Under the pieces are notes generated by a model that saw only the letters and a list, made by a program, of their open reading frames with translations, made no database searches and was not told the origin of the DNA. Positions 1 through 11,130 of a stretch of 64,000 nt of DNA are shown here, piece by piece. A program made the translations under genes and the position numbers. How positions within the stretch are numbered: the stretch's first letter is position 1; each line of letters opens with the position of its first letter. Origin of the DNA: Cryptomeria japonica. Lineage: Eukaryota; Streptophyta; Pinopsida; Cupressales; Cupressaceae. The stretch spans positions 811,309,069 through 811,373,068 of the forward strand of contig NC_081414.1 of NCBI RefSeq assembly GCF_030272615.1, read 5' to 3'.

Positions 1-2
1 AG

Positions 3-790
3 GGAGATCTTGATCTAATGACACATAAGTTGACTATTCCTAAATTTGAAGGATCCATCTATAGTTTCTAGAAAATGAAGATGAGAGGCTATGTGATGTC
101 TTTGAGATGGAATGCTTGGAAAGAAGTGGAAACTAGCTATGTTAAATTAGAAAATGGTCTTATCACTCTTGATGAGATACAAGCTTATGAAGAGATTGAA
201 AAGGAAAGGCATGATATCTTTAGTTCTCTATCTGAGACTGAATTGACAAAGATTATTTCATTTAATATTGCTTATGAGGTTCAAGAAAATTTTAGAGATA
301 TCTATGAAGGAAATGACAAAGTAAAATTATCAAATATGATAACAACTAAGTGCAAATATGAGAATTTGAAAATGGAAAAGGAGATGACACAACTGGTTAT
401 TTTTAGAAGGTTGATAGCATGGTAAATAAAATTACAAAACTTGGCAACACCTTGATAGATGAAGACATATTTGAGAAGATCTTCATGTCCATACTAGAAA
501 GCTATTGTGACAAGATCTTGGCTAATGAAGAAACCTATAATCTAAAAAATTTCACTAGAGAGAACCAATATGGTACTCTATCAGCATTTGAGATGAGGAA
601 TTTTAGAAAAGACAAAGTCAAGACCGAGTCCTCATTTAATGATTTTGAGGAAGATATTGGAGAAGAAAGTTGAGATGAGATGGAAGAAAATTTTGTAAGG
701 AGATTGAAGAAAGGCACTGACAAATACAAAGTCATTTTACCTCTTAAAAGCTTTAGATGTAGGAAGATTGGTCATATTGCTACTAGGTGT
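3..790 (+). pseudogene. copia gag remnant with damaged zinc knuckle
   Basis: The frame from position 3 holds the typical start of copia gag (PKFEGSIYSF), an in-frame TAG at 69-71, and then an open stretch to 425. After a frameshift, similarity continues at 419-673. A zinc knuckle of the CCHC type lies at 749-790, but its first cysteine is serine (SFRC, then GH and TRC), so zinc binding should be lost. In this family gag coats the RNA in cytoplasmic particles. Recognition rests on domain order and motif spacing, and the middle part is strongly diverged. Confidence 0.7.
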
Positions 791-924
791 TTGAAAAAAG
801 GTTCAAAAAAAAATGTATAAGATTATGATGATGGTGATTGTTTGTTTTTGTTAGAAAGAGATATACCTAAGATTGATATTCCTAACACTGTTGCTACTAA
901 TTTACATGCTAGAAGAGATAGAAA

Positions 925-1811
925 GGAATGGCTAATTGAAAGTGGATGTGCAAATCATGAATGGTGACAAAAGTAATTTTGTGAAACTTGATAAGTATGA
1001 TGGTGGTTTTGTTAGGTTCGAAGATGATCAAACAACACAAATTGTGGGAATTGGTTCTATTTTGTTTGATGGAAAATATAATATTGACAATGTTTAATAT
1101 GTGAATAGTTTGCATCATAATTTTTTGAGTGTTGTATAGATGTAAAAAATGGATACAATGTTGTCTTTCAAGATGATGGTTGTGAGATCGGGAAAGGATC
1201 TTGAATTATTATTACAATAGGGAAAATAACTAGAGGAAACATTTATCTGCTAGAAGGAGGTACGAAGAATTTTTTTTTTGTCTTAGGTCAATGATAGCTA
1301 GCTCTGGCACTAGAGGATGTGTCATATTGACTTTAGCAACTTAGTGAAGATCACTTCATCAAGTATAGTGAGATATTTATTGAGGTTAACTAAACAAAAT
1401 AATGATACTTGTAGAGAATTTCAAGGTGGAAAGAAAAGAAGAGGAACTTCCAGAGGAAAGGAGTATTCGTCCATTAGATTGTTGGATTTAGTGTATACAA
1501 ATCTATGCGGTCCGACTAGAATAAGGAGTATACAAGGTGAGAAATATTTCATGTTATTAATTGATGATTACTCTAGAATGTCATGGGTTGCATTTTTGAG
1601 AGAGAAGTCAGAAGCATTAGAGAAATTCAAAATACTCAAAGTAAAAATTGAAAATGAGGTTGATAGAAATATTAAATGTTTAATATTTGATAGAGGAGGA
1701 GAGTCTACTTCCGATGAGTTTAACAACTTTTGTGAGAAAAATGGTATTAGAAGACAATTGTCTACCCCCAAAACATATTGGCAAAATAATGTAGTGGAAA
1801 GGATGATCTAA
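925..1811 (+). pseudogene. copia protease and integrase core remnant
   Basis: The protease site reads WLIESGCANH near 925-955, where copia elements have DSG, so the catalytic aspartate is glutamate. Frameshifts follow. The integrase core at 1317-1811 carries NLCGPTR where the first catalytic aspartate is expected (D to N), then FDRGGE with the second acidic residue present, and VVERM with the glutamate. The integrase would have inserted cDNA into the nucleus, but with one acidic residue missing and the frame ended at 1811 it is dead. The family assignment is secure, the exact ends are not. Confidence 0.75.
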
Positions 1812-2116
1812 ACAGTTCAAGTGGTAGCTTAAACAATGATCAGACGAGAAAAATTCTCGAAGTCTATTGGAGAGAAGAAATTCATACTGTAGTCTACACT
1901 CTTAACATAATTCTATACTGGAAAAGACATGGAAAGACATCTTATGACTATGGCATGGTAGAACTTTGATAATGAAATATTTTAAGGTATTTGGAAGCAA
2001 GTTCTACATCTAGAGGCATGAGGATAATCTTGGAAATTTTGACAATAGAGCTGATGAAGTCCAATATTCCTAGGCTATTCTACAAGGAGAAAGGAATATC
2101 GATGTTACAATAAAGG

Positions 2117-2649
2117 TTGAACAAAATTATTGAAAGTGAAAATGTGAAGGTTGATGAAGACACTTCTAAGGATTTTGACAAATTTGTAGGTTATGACTCT
2201 GATGAACTAGATTATAGAAAAAGGGAAGAAAAGATCAGAGAAGGAGTAGAAGAAAATGAAGCTCAGGAAACTTCAACATCTACATCTAAGACACCAAGAT
2301 ATTTTTAGAAAATCACTTAGTGGATCAGATTTTTAGAGATAAGAACAAATGTATCATTGCAAAATGCAACTAAGCTCAAGAATAAGTCTTGTTATGTTTA
2401 CTTTTAGAGATTGAACCTGAATCTATAGAAGAAGCTTGCAAAGATAATAATTGGATGAAGGCAATGAAAGAAGAGATGGATCAAATTGAAAAGAATAAAA
2501 CATGGGAATTAGTTAACAGGCCGACATATATGAATGTGATTGGATCTAAGTGGGTATTCCAAAAAAATATGGATCAAGATGGAAAGGTTGTAAGAAATAA
2601 AGCAAGATTGGTTTGCAAGGGTTATACTGAGATTGAAGGTATTGAATAA
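2117..2649 (+). pseudogene. copia integrase-RT linker and reverse transcriptase N-terminus
   Basis: Residues NKIIESENVKVDE at 2120 onward match the linker that follows copia integrase. An acidic stretch comes next, then at 2389-2649 the start of the copia reverse transcriptase domain (WMKAMKEEMDQI, TWELVNRP, KWVF and ARLVCKGY). The domain ends before any catalytic aspartate: the YVDD region is absent, and sequence after 2650 is unrelated. This is a deletion or recombination breakpoint rather than a frameshift. Confidence 0.75.
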
Positions 2650-3470
2650 TAGCAATAGGGTTAGAATAAAGAAATGATTATGATAATGATTAGTAATAGG
2701 GTTAGAATTAGAGTTAGGTTTATTGATATTATTACAACTAAGGGTCAGGTTTATGGTAATGGTTTCACTTAGGCTTAGAATTAGGTTTAATGGAAAATGA
2801 TATTGTTATAGTTAGTGATATTATTAGGCTTAATTTATTAATCAAAATTGTTACAATAGCTGTGAAATAACACAAAAAAGCACATTCTTAATAGTTTTAC
2901 AATAAAATTGGTTAAATATAATCAAAATTGAATTTAGGCATAAATGGAATATTTAAAAAATGATTTTCAAACATTTTTCAAATAATAATTTAAACTATAA
3001 CCCTACTTTAACCCTAAACCTTATGGATAAGTAAAATATAATTTATAATAAAACCCTATCATTGAGACTAATACAAATTACAACCTTAATTAAACCATAA
3101 GTATCACCTTAATATTAACTGTAATTAATCTCTAGTTAAAATCTAACCCTAACCCTAATTTCACTCTAATCATATTTTAAACTAACGTTTACCTTGACCC
3201 TAACCCTAATTGAATTGTAATCTTAATAATAATTAAAATCCAAGATTGTAACTCTTAGTAAACCCCAAATTGAAAACTAACCTTAAACTTAACCCTAATT
3301 AAACCCTAAGCCTAAATAATTTCCCTTAATTTATCCCTAACTTAACCTTAATCATAACCCTCATTAAATTTAAATCCTAATCCTAAGGAAACCCTAACCC
3401 TAAGGAACTATAATCATAATTTAACCCTAACTCAAAAATTCCTCCTATAACTCTAACCTCAAATTTAAAG
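2650..3470. repeat. Degenerate interstitial telomere-like repeats, G-rich then C-rich
   Basis: From 2650 to about 2830 the + strand repeatedly reads TAGGGTTAGA, GAGTTAGGTTTA and AATTAGGTTTAA. From about 2998 to 3470 it reads CCCTAAACC, AACCCTAACCCTAA and similar. These are decayed versions of the plant telomere unit TTTAGGG and its complement. The strand switches near 2830-2990. The units are irregular and interspersed with AT-rich filler, so this is an old interstitial tract or a telomere-derived satellite, not a functional telomere. Confidence 0.7.
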
Positions 3471-3560
3471 ATTCATCCTTTCTTCTATGGTTTGTGACTA
3501 AATTTATTACTAGTCAATTACCTCCAAAATTGATATTTCCCTTTGTTTAACACATCCATA

Positions 3561-4113
3561 TTAATTTTAGAATGTATTAATTTTTTCACATTTTACATTG
3601 TGCTCATTTACAAAGTTTTTTGTGAATAATAATTCTATATAGGTTTAATGGAAACATAAAAATAATTAAATAAGGATTAATTCTAGAATGTACTAGTTTT
3701 TTTAATGTTTTACATTGTATTCATTTTAGAAAGTTTGTTGTTGATAAAAATTCTATATAGGCTTAATCAAAAAAATGAAAAAAAAAAAAAAAAAGAATTA
3801 ATTTTAGAATGTATTAATTTCATGGTATATTTTATCATGTTTATTTTAGTAGGTTTTCTATTGATGTCCTAAAATAAGAATTATATATAGATTTAATGGA
3901 AACAATGAAATTTGTTTTATTGTATTTATTTTAGCAGGTTTGTTGTCAATAAGATTTCTCTCTAGATTTAATCAAAATATTAAAAAAAAAGAGGAGGATT
4001 AATTTGAAATTTATTAATTTCATCACCTTTTACATTGTTCATTTTAATAGGTTTGTTGAAAAGAAGAATTATATATAAATTTAATTAAAATATAAGAAAA
4101 AAAAGAATGAGGA
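3561..4113. repeat. Diverged tandem repeat, unit about 118 bp, four to five copies
   Basis: A unit beginning TTAATTTTAGAATGTATTAA and containing TTTTACATTGT, TTCATTTTA and ATTCTATATAGGTTTAAT starts at 3561, 3677, 3798 and 3999. A shorter copy lies near 3911. Spacings of the clear copies are 116 and 121 bp. Copies differ at many positions and carry A-runs of variable length. No coding potential is evident. Confidence 0.7.
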
Positions 4114-4605
4114 TTTTTAGAGAGTGTTTTCAAAAGGGAGCTACAAGTGGCTTATGGCATGGGAGAAGCCACACCTAAAGGATGCAAAGGATGTCATATT
4201 TTTGAGGCATTATAGATTGAAAAAAAAAAATTGAGTTGATGAATGGACTCAATGTCACATAATTTGGAGTAGGACCATTTCATACTTGCATCTTTTATCA
4301 TTAATAGAAATTTTAGTTGGATTCTATTACAATTCTTCTAAAGTCAAATTAATTAAATCAAATATTTAATTATTTACAAGATAAATATTATTATTTTCAA
4401 CAAGACACATAAATATTCTAGTCATTTTATGTTATTTGGCTTCTTACTAAATATGTTTCTTATGATATAAATGTAAAAAAAGTCTAATTTCTTTTAATTT
4501 ATCTTTTCAAATAGAAGAGGAAAATAGACTCATTCATTAAAAAACAAAGAAAAAAATGCTAAATTGAAATGATGCTTCAATATATTATTCAATGTCAAAA
4601 TATAT
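4114..4605. other. Unassigned AT-rich spacer
   Basis: I see no gene, repeat or element boundary here apart from A/T runs. The stretch separates the tandem repeat from the inverted-repeat element. Confidence 0.4.
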
Positions 4606-4806
4606 TAATTTATTTTAATTATTCTATTACTCAATTACTCACATAGGATTTGGAGGTATGTATGACTAATTTTTTTTTTTATAAAATTACTAATTTATAC
4701 AATTTAGCTTAACCATTACAAATTTATAATATTTTTTAATTACTAACCATTATTAATTGTCATTAAGAAATCATACGTTTATAAATTCAGTATATTTAAT
4801 ATTTCA

Positions 4807-4851
<45 letters not shown>

Positions 4852-5502
4852 ACAGAAAAAGCATAAATACATTCATTAACAAAAAAATAAAAATAAAATT
4901 TCTTCATATAAAATATCATAATTATCCAATATAAGTGTGCAATAATAAGGTGTTCATCTAAGCAAATATCATTGTTATGGAAACAATCTATTCTTATGTG
5001 TACAACTACTGGAAAGATGATGAATATGAGAAATATTTGTCTTATAACATAAACACAATAACTATCTTGTATTTTATCATAAAATGTGAAAGATTTTCAG
5101 AAATATCTATGATTATTTAAAGCTGAATATAAATTATTTTTAAATAATAATGTATTGTTTTTAAAACAATAAGTAGTAGTTTTATATTTAGTCGTTGGAT
5201 CATTTGGTGTTGGATATAAAGATAACAAGATTCATATAGTCATCTAAACTTAAAGATATCAGACAGATTCCAATGGCGCTCTATATATATATATAATCTC
5301 TAGAAATATTAAATATACTGAATTTATAAACGTATGATTTCTTAATGACAATTAATAATGGTTAGTAATTAAAAAATATTATAAGTTTGTAATGGTCAAG
5401 CTAAATTGTATAAATTAGTAATTTTATAAAAAAAAAAATTAGTCATACATACCTCCAAATCTTATGTGAGTAATTGAGTAATAGAATAATTAAAATAAAT
5501 TA
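4606..5502. mobile_element. Inverted-repeat (MITE or foldback-like) element with 205 bp arms
   Basis: The left arm, 4606-4809, is repeated as its reverse complement at 5298-5502 with few differences. Outer ends read TAATTTATTTTAATTATTCT and its complement, inner ends CAGTATATTTAATATTTC. The loop of about 490 bp starts and ends with AT dinucleotide runs and has no coding frame. The size, non-coding loop and long arms fit a non-autonomous DNA transposon. I could not identify a convincing target-site duplication, so superfamily and exact termini are open. Confidence 0.7.
4810..4848. repeat. AT dinucleotide microsatellite
   Basis: An uninterrupted AT run of about 39 bp sits at the inner edge of the left inverted arm. 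A shorter AT run lies at 5281-5295 at the inner edge of the right arm, so the pair may mark an originally symmetric loop. Confidence 0.9.
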
Positions 5503-5507
5503 CAACA

Positions 5508-5625
5508 CATATATATGTATATATATGTATATATATGTACATATATATATAGATATATGTATAGATATCTACATGTATGTATACATACATATCTATCTAT
5601 CTATATATATATATATATATATTTT
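5508..5625. repeat. Compound AT/GTAT/GATA microsatellite
   Basis: Alternating ATATATGT, AGATAT, CATGTATGTATAC and CTATCTAT runs lie immediately outside the right inverted arm. The small open frame running through it is a by-product of the repeat. Confidence 0.85.
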
Positions 5626-5960
5626 AATGAATTTTGGACTCATTTCGAATGAATGCCCTAATATGATTACATACTAACATGTAAACATAATGACCACAAC
5701 ATAAAATATAAAAAATCTTAGAGTAAGAGAGTCCAAGAATTTTTTAATTCCTGCAAAAATGGTTGTAAAACCAAATGCCCACTGTACTATATGGAACCTG
5801 TATTTATCTTTTCTTTCACCCAGGTTACAAGCTATTGAATCCTCCAGCAATTTATGCATCCAAAAATAACTCAATCACGAAACAGAGAGAAGAAAAATTT
5901 TCAGAACTAAAATGGATCTCTCTGCAAAAGCACTTGAATGATCGTGTCCTCTTCTACTTC

Positions 5961-6143
5961 TCAATAGTTACTAAAACTGGTTATAGGTCCACAACTGTTT
6001 CTAGCCTGAACAACAGTTTTGGATGAAAGGCCAATGTCTTTCCATTTGGCAGTGATAGAGGTTGTACAATTGCTTATATTCCACAATGCTACATTCACTC
6101 TATTGTTGGACAAAAAATCAATGGATTCAAGCAAAAAGTTCAT
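5961..6143 (-). pseudogene. Alpha-galactosidase-like C-terminal fragment
   Basis: On the - strand the frame reads LSNNRVNVALWN, then TTSITAKWKDIGLSS and KTVVQARNSC. This matches the C-terminal beta-sandwich region of plant alpha-galactosidases (glycoside hydrolase family 27), where a similar NRV..LWN..ITA.W.DIGL..TVV.AR pattern precedes the end of the protein. Only about 45 residues are recognisable. The conserved tryptophan after AR is lost and the rest of the enzyme is absent. A TTTTTTTCAG tract on the - strand about 40 bases upstream looks like an intron acceptor. I judge it a captured or duplicated host-gene fragment, not a working enzyme. Confidence 0.6.
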
Positions 6144-6227
6144 ATTTCAACAGAGTTACGACTACAATCTGAAAAAAATATAAGATTGAAATACAACAGT
6201 GGTACCTATGTGCTATGCGTTTATGAT

Positions 6228-6337
6228 GTGAAAGAGTTGGCAGAAGATTATGCTTCCCTTGGCATGAAGGACATTTACCACCCCTTTCCATGCCTTCACT
6301 TGTTGCTCACCTAAAATACCAGGGGGATGTGAAAACC
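6228..6337 (-). pseudogene. 12-oxophytodienoate reductase-like exon fragment
   Basis: The - strand frame reads FSHPPGILGEQQVKAW, then KGVVNVLHAKGSIIFCQ and LFH. This resembles the segment of plant OPR/old-yellow-enzyme flavoproteins ahead of the substrate-binding histidine region (GI.T.EQV.AW..VV...HAKG...CQ..H). Directly upstream lies a TTGCAG acceptor-like sequence, so the fragment begins like a true exon. Similarity stops after the histidine and a stop follows four codons later. The active enzyme is a peroxisomal or cytosolic FMN protein of jasmonate and related metabolism, but this fragment of about 36 codons cannot encode it. Confidence 0.55.
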
Positions 6338-6339
6338 TG

Positions 6340-7363
6340 CAAGACAAAATCTCATCAACAATCCTTCAATTAAAAGGCTTATAAAAGCATTAACACCAGC
6401 TTTTAATTGCATTCATCACCTACTAATTCTTCCAACCCCCTGCACATAATGAATGGAAGAGATCGTTTTTCTAGATGACAATGGGTGATTATTTACCTAC
6501 TATTGGTATCCTAAAGAAATTGAGATTTTTCTCGCAGAGAATATCAAACTGTAGCTCTTGAAATTGAAATGCCATGCTCATATTTAAGGTTATTGTTTCC
6601 TCCATTAGATGTTTGATATCATTTATTGTTGGCAGGTTTCCACTCTTTCCGTACCCTTCTTGGCATTACATTCTATTTAGGGAAACATATATTCAATTTA
6701 GGGGAGTGGAAGATTTTAAGTTTTAATGTTCCTAAAACAGACGTGCCACCTACAGAAAATGTAGTAAAGACAATAGAGAGTTGCTGGTTTTTTAAATCAA
6801 ATCACTTTTCCTTCAACAATGGAAAGAAAGAGACAAATATTTATTCATTCCACACAGTTCTCAATGCCAACTGTGCCATAACAGTTCTACAAGAGTAATG
6901 GTTCGAAAATTCTTTATTCATCGCCAAGTTCTGCCAAACATCCAAACATTTCATGATTCTACCAAATGGAGGATTATTTTATTTGAATTTTTTTGTGTAT
7001 TATTTTTTATTTCAAGGTTACTACCAGGCTACCTCTCACTTGCCACCACTGCCAACTATGTTGCTAGGTTTTGGAAGACCTGCATGCAAACGATAAAATT
7101 TTCTTAAACTAAAATTTTGTTTACAAACAAGAAGTACGTCATTGTAGATCGCCTATCGATGAAAACAACATTAAAACATTAGAAGATTCAAATATATGTA
7201 AATTACGTTGAGAGATATCAAATTTCAAAATTAGAAACTTTAAATTTTAGGTATTAATCAAGTTTAATTGAAATATAATCAAAATTAAAGAAATCCATCT
7301 CCATGATTTAAATATAGTAATACCAAAAAATTAGTAGAAACAATGAACCGCAAAATTGACAAA
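6340..7363. other. Unassigned intergenic stretch
   Basis: Two short + strand frames (6626-6898 and 6898-7107) have no recognisable domain and compositions typical of AT-rich non-coding DNA. I see no element boundary. Confidence 0.4.
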
Positions 7364-8050
7364 ATCAAAAGCATTTCTAATCTATTTGTGTCTAAAGAGA
7401 TATGAGATGATGTAGGCTGGTGCACCAAAGCAGTTAGTAAAAACATTTTAAACAGGCTCTTCTTAATAAAGTATTCCCTAGAGAAGATGGTAGTAATTAT
7501 ACCGAGTTATCAATATGATACAGAGACTGCTAGATGACTGAGCATATCTGCGAGTAAGAGCAGCGAGAAGGAGACACCTCAGAAGACATGGTTTTTCTTT
7601 GATCAAAATTAACAAGAATCAAAAGTAAGATTATATAGAAGCGTAGTGGAGAATGAAGAGGTGCAGCCAAAGTAACAAAATTTACTTTTCCTGGCCACTA
7701 TTGATTCCTTACGATTCCTTACCAGCATGCAATGCATAACGGTTCACACTCAGCTAAAGGGATGCAATTTACTATTATTGGGTTATTCTACTGTTGGACA
7801 CTTCTAGGAGCCTCTAGATGTTTCCTGCAACCTTTACAAATTTTAAGTTTTAATATGCATCGTTTGCAGCCGTTACAAATTTCAATGGTTGATTATTAAA
7901 TATTCCATGCAGAGATGTGCTTCGACTTATAGAAGTTGCAGATTTCAATGGTTTATTATTAAAAATCAAAAGATAACATATTTCATGCATTTATCTATCA
8001 TTTGCATGTCAAATTCTTTCAAAAATGGGTTTTTATTTACTGACATTTTG
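7364..8050. repeat. Direct duplication, copy A (partner at 15414-16111)
   Basis: This sequence, starting ATCAAAAGCATTTCTAATCT, recurs in the same orientation at 15414-16111 at roughly 90 percent identity, with small indels. Flanking sequence is unrelated. Read on the - strand it includes a TATATAA motif near 7635 followed by a short frame that is not conserved between the copies. It does not have TG...CA ends, so it is probably not an LTR. Confidence 0.8.
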
Positions 8051-9817
8051 ATGTCATTGTAGATGCCTCTAGGCATAACTAGTATACTTATATTTTAAAA
8101 AATTTAAGTAAAAGATGCCAAGAGATATCAAATTTAGAATTTATTTAACATTGGTAAACATTTCATTCTTCCCTAACATCGTCTAATGATAAATTACGGT
8201 TGGTTGCATTGATTTATAAAGTTTCTCTTGTGACATACAAAGAATATCAAGATATATCTTTTTTGAAGATCTTACTTTTTTATCTAAATAATTTATAAAC
8301 ATTCTTAAATAAATTAAGATTAATTGTTAAACACAAATCTAAAAACCTATTTATCATAAAATTTATTTAAACTCAAATTGAAATATAACTTTTCATATTT
8401 GAAGTTAGTTAAAAAGACTAAATATTTGAAAGCTTTATTTTTTTTTTGTCTTTGTTTACCTAAACTACTATTTCCATAATTATTGAAATTAAGATATGTT
8501 TCTGTGGAAGATACTAATTAAATGCATTACATACTAAATTACTAATTAGATTCATAGTCTTAATAGCAATTAAAACTTGCTAAAACACATGACAATCATA
8601 TTTTTGTGATAAGATATCTATACTTACTTTTTAGAATAAGCTTACAGTTGTAAAGACATCTTGATATATTTAATAAAGCAGAAAATTAATGCTATATTGA
8701 TCTCTAACAATTAATTGGTTCACATAAAATATTTTTATATATTAATTATTTATAGATATAAAGCTTATTATGAAATTGTCTGGCACATTTGTTATTCCTT
8801 TCTCCAAATTAGTTATTACTGTGATGGTTTCTTTTTTAAACTTGATAGAATTTTAAAAAATGCGATTATAATGTAGAGACTAAGTATTCTATACACAGCT
8901 TCAAAAGATAATATGATTTCCACAAAAATATTAATTCAATATTTATTCTAATTTTTTTTTAGGTTTATAAGTATTTAAGTCAAGTTTTCTTATAAAGTTG
9001 TTTGGCGAATTTCATTTCAAAAGAATAAGTTTGTGAAAGACAAACAGATAAATTATATTTTATTATAAGAGAAATCAGAAGAGCCCTTCAATTTTAAATA
9101 ATTTTATGATATACAACACTTTTCATAAGCACCGAGTACAACTCTAAATTAAACAAAAGATTTAGTTTCTACATACATAAGACCTATATTTGGATAAAAT
9201 CATCAATGTGCTCTAAATTTTAGCCTTCATTTTTTCAAGACCCATTCTATTCATAATGGTTTTTTTATTTCTCCCTATACAAAGGCATTGGATAGCCATA
9301 GATTTCATAGCAAACAAGATGACAAATTGAAGCCAATTAATCATATGTTCCATCTGAATCATATCGCATTGTTCAGTGTGTTTTTCACTATTCATAACAT
9401 TATATATATATATAGAATTAAATTTAAAAGTTCTCAGAAGCCGACCAAGGTTTAGCATACAGGGAAAGGGTTCAACACACATAACTATTAACACTTTTGT
9501 TGGGTATGATTTGCAAGTGATATCATGAAAAAGAGGTTGTAGACATGAGAAGGCTACCATTTCCATGCTATACAACATATATAATTAAAATGATGACCTT
9601 CTTGCAATGTTCTTTAAATATGTTGTGCTTATTCTACATAAAAACCTAGGCGCTGCCATCAAAGCTAATAGCTTTTACTCAATGTATTATTTCAATGTAT
9701 TATTTTACTGTGGCAATACCATTTGTGATCACTTGCTTTATCTTATGCCATATTCAAAGAAGTAAATAATTATATCCATCTTCAATTCTCATAATCATTC
9801 TATATCATTCTACTATA
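8051..9817. other. Unassigned AT-rich stretch between duplication and copia element
   Basis: I see no supported gene. A 121-codon - strand frame at 9213-9578 has no recognisable domain. Small A/T runs are the only visible structure. Confidence 0.4.
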
Positions 9818-9822
9818 AATAT

Positions 9823-10125
9823 TGTTGGAAGTTGAAGTCCAACGGACTCCTTCCCTGTTTGTCGCCAAAACTCTTGGCTATTCATATTCTTCCTAGAAGC
9901 TCTTTAAGAGCTGATTGTAATTCATTTTCTAAAGTTGATTGCCAGATCTGATTGCAGCTGTGTAGATGTAAACTAGATTGGTGAATAATATAGTGATTCC
10001 CCTGCTTCAAGTGTGGATGTAGGCAATTGCCGAACCACGATAAATCTGTGTGCTCTTGTTGCTTGTGTTGTGTATATTTAATTGTGTTTATCTATTGTTT
10101 TCAATTCGATTTCTTCATCCTAACA
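9823..10125 (+). repeat. 5' LTR of copia element
   Basis: This is a 303 bp terminal repeat with TG...CA ends. Immediately downstream is the primer-binding site. No strong TATA box is evident. Confidence 0.95.
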
Positions 10126-10127
10126 AT

Positions 10128-10139
10128 TGGTATCAGAGC
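10128..10139 (+). promoter_or_regulatory. Primer-binding site of copia element
   Basis: TGGTATCAGAGC lies two bases after the 5' LTR. This is the usual copia site complementary to initiator methionine tRNA, which primes minus-strand DNA synthesis. Confidence 0.9.
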
Positions 10140-10185
10140 AAGGTTAGATCGCTGTTTAGATTTTGGTGTTTGAATTTCTAGAATC

Positions 10186-11130
10186 ATGGAAGAATCGAAG
10201 ATAGAGAAGTTCTTTGGTCAGAGCTTCGGATTATGGAAAGTGCAGATGGAGTCCTTGCTGATAAAGCAAGACCTTTCAATCACACTTGAAGGGATAGCAA
10301 AGAAACTAGCTAGGATGGCTAATGAAGATTTTGTAAAATTGGACAAGAAGGCGAGAGCGACAATTTTTCTCTCGTTGTCCAATAATGTTCTCTTCAATGT
10401 CATGGGTGATGCAACAACAAAAGAAATATGGGATAGACTTTCAGCCATGTATGAAATGGCTTCGACTGCAAATAAAGTTTTTATTATGAAGCGCTTGTAG
10501 AAACTGAAAATTAAGGAAGGTTGTGCTATGGCTAACCATATCAATGAATTTAATACAATGATTAGTCAAGCGACTTCAGTGGGGATGACACAAGATGATG
10601 AAAGCAAGGCTGTTTTGTTATTGTGTTCTTTACCAAGCAGCTGGGATGGTGTTGTAACAACAGTTAGCACATCTATATCTGGTAAAAATAAATTAGTTTT
10701 TAATGATGTAGCAGCTACTCTTCTCAGCGAGGACTTGAGAAGAAAGAATGATGAACCTTCATCCAGTGAAGCTTTAATGATGGTTAGCACCGATAATAGA
10801 GGTAGAAGTGATAACAGAGGCAGAAATAATTACCATAGACATTTGAAATCAGCAAAGAGATCGAAGTCTAGAAATAGAAATGGTGAATGTTGGTTTTGTG
10901 GCAAAGCGGGTCATGTCAAAAAAGATTGCAGAAATTTCAAAAGAGCACAAGAGAGAGTACGGGATAGCGAAGCAAATACCATTTATGATAAAGATGATAG
11001 CGTCTTAATCCTTTCAACAATTGACACTACTTCGGATTCATGGGTGCTTGATTTTGGTGCCTCCTATCATGCTACCTCATGTCTTGAAGCATTCATCAAC
11101 TACTGTGAAGGGAAATTTGGGAATATTTTT
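10186..11130 (+). pseudogene. copia gag and protease start, one nonsense codon
   Basis: Starting at ATG 10186, 46 bases after the primer-binding site, the frame encodes copia gag (UBN2-type helical region). It is cut by TAG at 10498 but continues in frame. An intact zinc knuckle CWFCGKAGHVKKDC lies near 10887-10930. The protease active site near 11037-11070 reads WVLDFGASYHA: the serine of the usual DSG is phenylalanine, which should abolish cleavage. A frameshift near 11130 ends the frame. The wild-type product would package RNA and release the pol enzymes. Confidence 0.9.

Larger units (their letters stand above)
1..2649 (+). mobile_element. Degenerate Ty1/copia retrotransposon, truncated at both ends
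   Basis: Remains of gag, protease, integrase and the start of reverse transcriptase follow one another in the copia order (integrase before reverse transcriptase) on the + strand. The left part may continue beyond the window. The right side stops abruptly at 2649 inside reverse transcriptase, where telomere-like sequence begins. No LTR, primer-binding site or polypurine tract is visible. Frameshifts and stops break every domain, so it cannot be active. Confidence 0.85.

Noticed and set aside
5474-5677. 67-codon frame rich in Ile and Tyr
   Set aside because: It is read from the AT/GTAT microsatellite.
9213-9578. 121-codon frame on the - strand
   Set aside because: No domain, no coding-like composition, and it crosses an AT microsatellite. 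Chance frame.
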